From: Acidobacteriaceae bacterium UBA1795
Lineage (GTDB): Bacteria > Acidobacteriota > Terriglobia > Terriglobales > Acidobacteriaceae
NCBI GenBank assembly: GCA_002314435.1
Contig: DCFV01000242.1
Span: forward strand, 9,200-14,915
Direction of reading: 5' to 3'
DNA length: 5,716 bases
The first letter of the stretch is position 1. Every line of letters begins with the position of its first letter. The position numbers and the translations under genes are program-made. The notes below the pieces were generated by a model that worked only from the letters and a program-made list of their open reading frames with translations, was not told where the DNA came from and ran no database searches. Positions 5,063 through 5,716 of the stretch are shown here, one piece after another.

Positions 5063-5716
5063 TCATGGGTAGATGCGATGCAGCGTGCGCGCAAAGGGAA
5101 TCGTCTCGCGCACATGATCAAGTCCGCAGATCCACGCAACCGCACGCTCAATGCCCATGCCGAAGCCCGCGTGCGGCACCGATCCGTAACGCCTCAGATC
5201 GAGATACCACTGGAAGGCCTCCATCGGCAGATTGTGGTGCTCGATGCGGCTCTTGAGCAACTCGTAGCTCGACACGCGCTGCGAGCCGCCGATCACTTCG
5301 CCGTAGCCTTCGGGCGCGAGGACGTCCACGCACAGCGCGAAGTTCCGGTCTTCGGGGTCCGGCTCCATGTAGAAGGCCTTCACTGCGGCTGGATAGCGAT
5401 GCACCATCACGGGCCGGTCGAACTGAGAACTGAGCCAGGTCTCGTCCGGCGAGCCAAAGTCGTTGCCATACTCGAAGGGGTTCTCAATCTCGCCCCTCTT
5501 GTGCGCTTCGTTCAGCATCGCAGCTGCCTCGTCGTAGCGCAGGCGTGGAAAGGGCGGCAGAATCGTCTTCAACTTCTCTACATCGCGACCTATGACTTCG
5601 AGTTCCGACGCTCGATTCTTGATCACGCTCTGCACGATGTACGAGAGGAAGTTTTCCGCAAGCTCAAGCAAACCATCGAGATCGCAGTAGGCCACTTCCG
5701 GCTCGATCATCCAGAA
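5063..5716 (-). CDS. asnS: Asparaginyl-tRNA synthetase, C-terminal part
   Basis: This class IIb synthetase charges tRNA-Asn with asparagine in the cytoplasm using ATP. The reverse strand is open from the window edge to TGA at 5065-5063, giving 217 residues, about half of the usual 430-460. The visible part begins just after class II motif 2 (FWMIEPEVAYCDLDG). It continues with the catalytic-core stretch GNDFGSPDETWLSSQFDRPV, then VHRYPAAVKAFYMEPDPEDR, the conserved GEVIGGSQR, and class II motif 3 as GFGMGIERAVAWICGL with its ATP-binding arginine. It ends in the family's characteristic HVRETIPFARTLHRIYP. The retained form IEPE and the AsnRS-type C-terminus favour AsnS over AspS. An internal ATG at 5710 is not the start; the true start and the anticodon-binding domain lie beyond the window. 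The gene converges on the receptor pseudogene and shares its terminator. No lesion is seen. Confidence 0.96.
   Translation of the reverse strand, partial: FWMIEPEVAYCDLDGLLELAENFLSYIVQSVIKNRASELEVIGRDVEKLKTILPPFPRLRYDEAAAMLNEAHKRGEIENPFEYGNDFGSPDETWLSSQFDRPVMVHRYPAAVKAFYMEPDPEDRNFALCVDVLAPEGYGEVIGGSQRVSSYELLKSRIEHHNLPMEAFQWYLDLRRYGSVPHAGFGMGIERAVAWICGLDHVRETIPFARTLHRIYP

Noticed and set aside
4240..5151. Long minus-strand reading frame of 303 codons, antisense to the receptor remnant
   Set aside because: It runs opposite to clear receptor sequence, crosses the convergent terminator and enters the end of asnS. Its composition (Arg, Val, Gly, Ala, low complexity) is typical of a GC-rich shadow frame.
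1..5716. CRISPR array, tRNA or rRNA gene, insertion sequence, toxin-antitoxin or phage module
   Set aside because: No spaced direct repeats, cloverleaf-like sequence, transposase motifs or small paired genes were seen on either strand.

Overview
The window looks like chromosomal DNA of an Acidobacteriota species, probably class Terriglobia (Acidobacteriaceae). The reasons are the high GC content, a GlgC N-terminus of the type I associate with that group, and an Oar-like TonB-dependent receptor with a carboxypeptidase-regulatory-like N-terminus, a family greatly expanded there. This assignment rests on recalled family resemblance, not on a search.

Layout from left to right. (1) 1-604, minus: N-terminal half of glgC (ADP-glucose pyrophosphorylase), cut by the window edge, with a leader of roughly 120 nt. 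(2) 803-844: a strong intrinsic terminator for the next gene. (3) 882-1610, minus: a secreted outer-membrane beta-barrel protein. (4) 1810-2505, minus: a membrane-anchored YdcF/SanA-type (DUF218) protein that appears to start at TTG. (5) 2510-2554: a terminator whose 3' arm also carries the ribosome-binding site of gene 4. (6) 2587-3210, minus: an FMN-dependent nitroreductase-family oxidoreductase. (7) 3211-3568: a divergent intergenic region with a perfect TATAAT and several inverted repeats. (8) 3569-4995, plus: a decayed Oar-like TonB-dependent receptor gene with two apparent internal deletions, a frameshift and an in-frame amber codon. (9) 5014-5041: a shared convergent terminator. (10) 5063-5716, minus: the C-terminal half of asnS (asparaginyl-tRNA synthetase), cut by the window edge.

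The genes do not form an obvious pathway. Four consecutive minus-strand genes carry out unrelated tasks: glycogen synthesis, an envelope protein, an envelope-associated DUF218 protein and a redox enzyme. They are separated by gaps of about 80-280 nt, two of which hold a terminator, so they are probably mostly independent units. I see no phage, CRISPR, toxin-antitoxin, transposon or RNA-gene signature, and no convincing new multi-gene system. The points most worth a second look are the receptor pseudogene with its apparently preserved regulatory region, and the terminator that doubles as the ribosome-binding region of the DUF218 gene.
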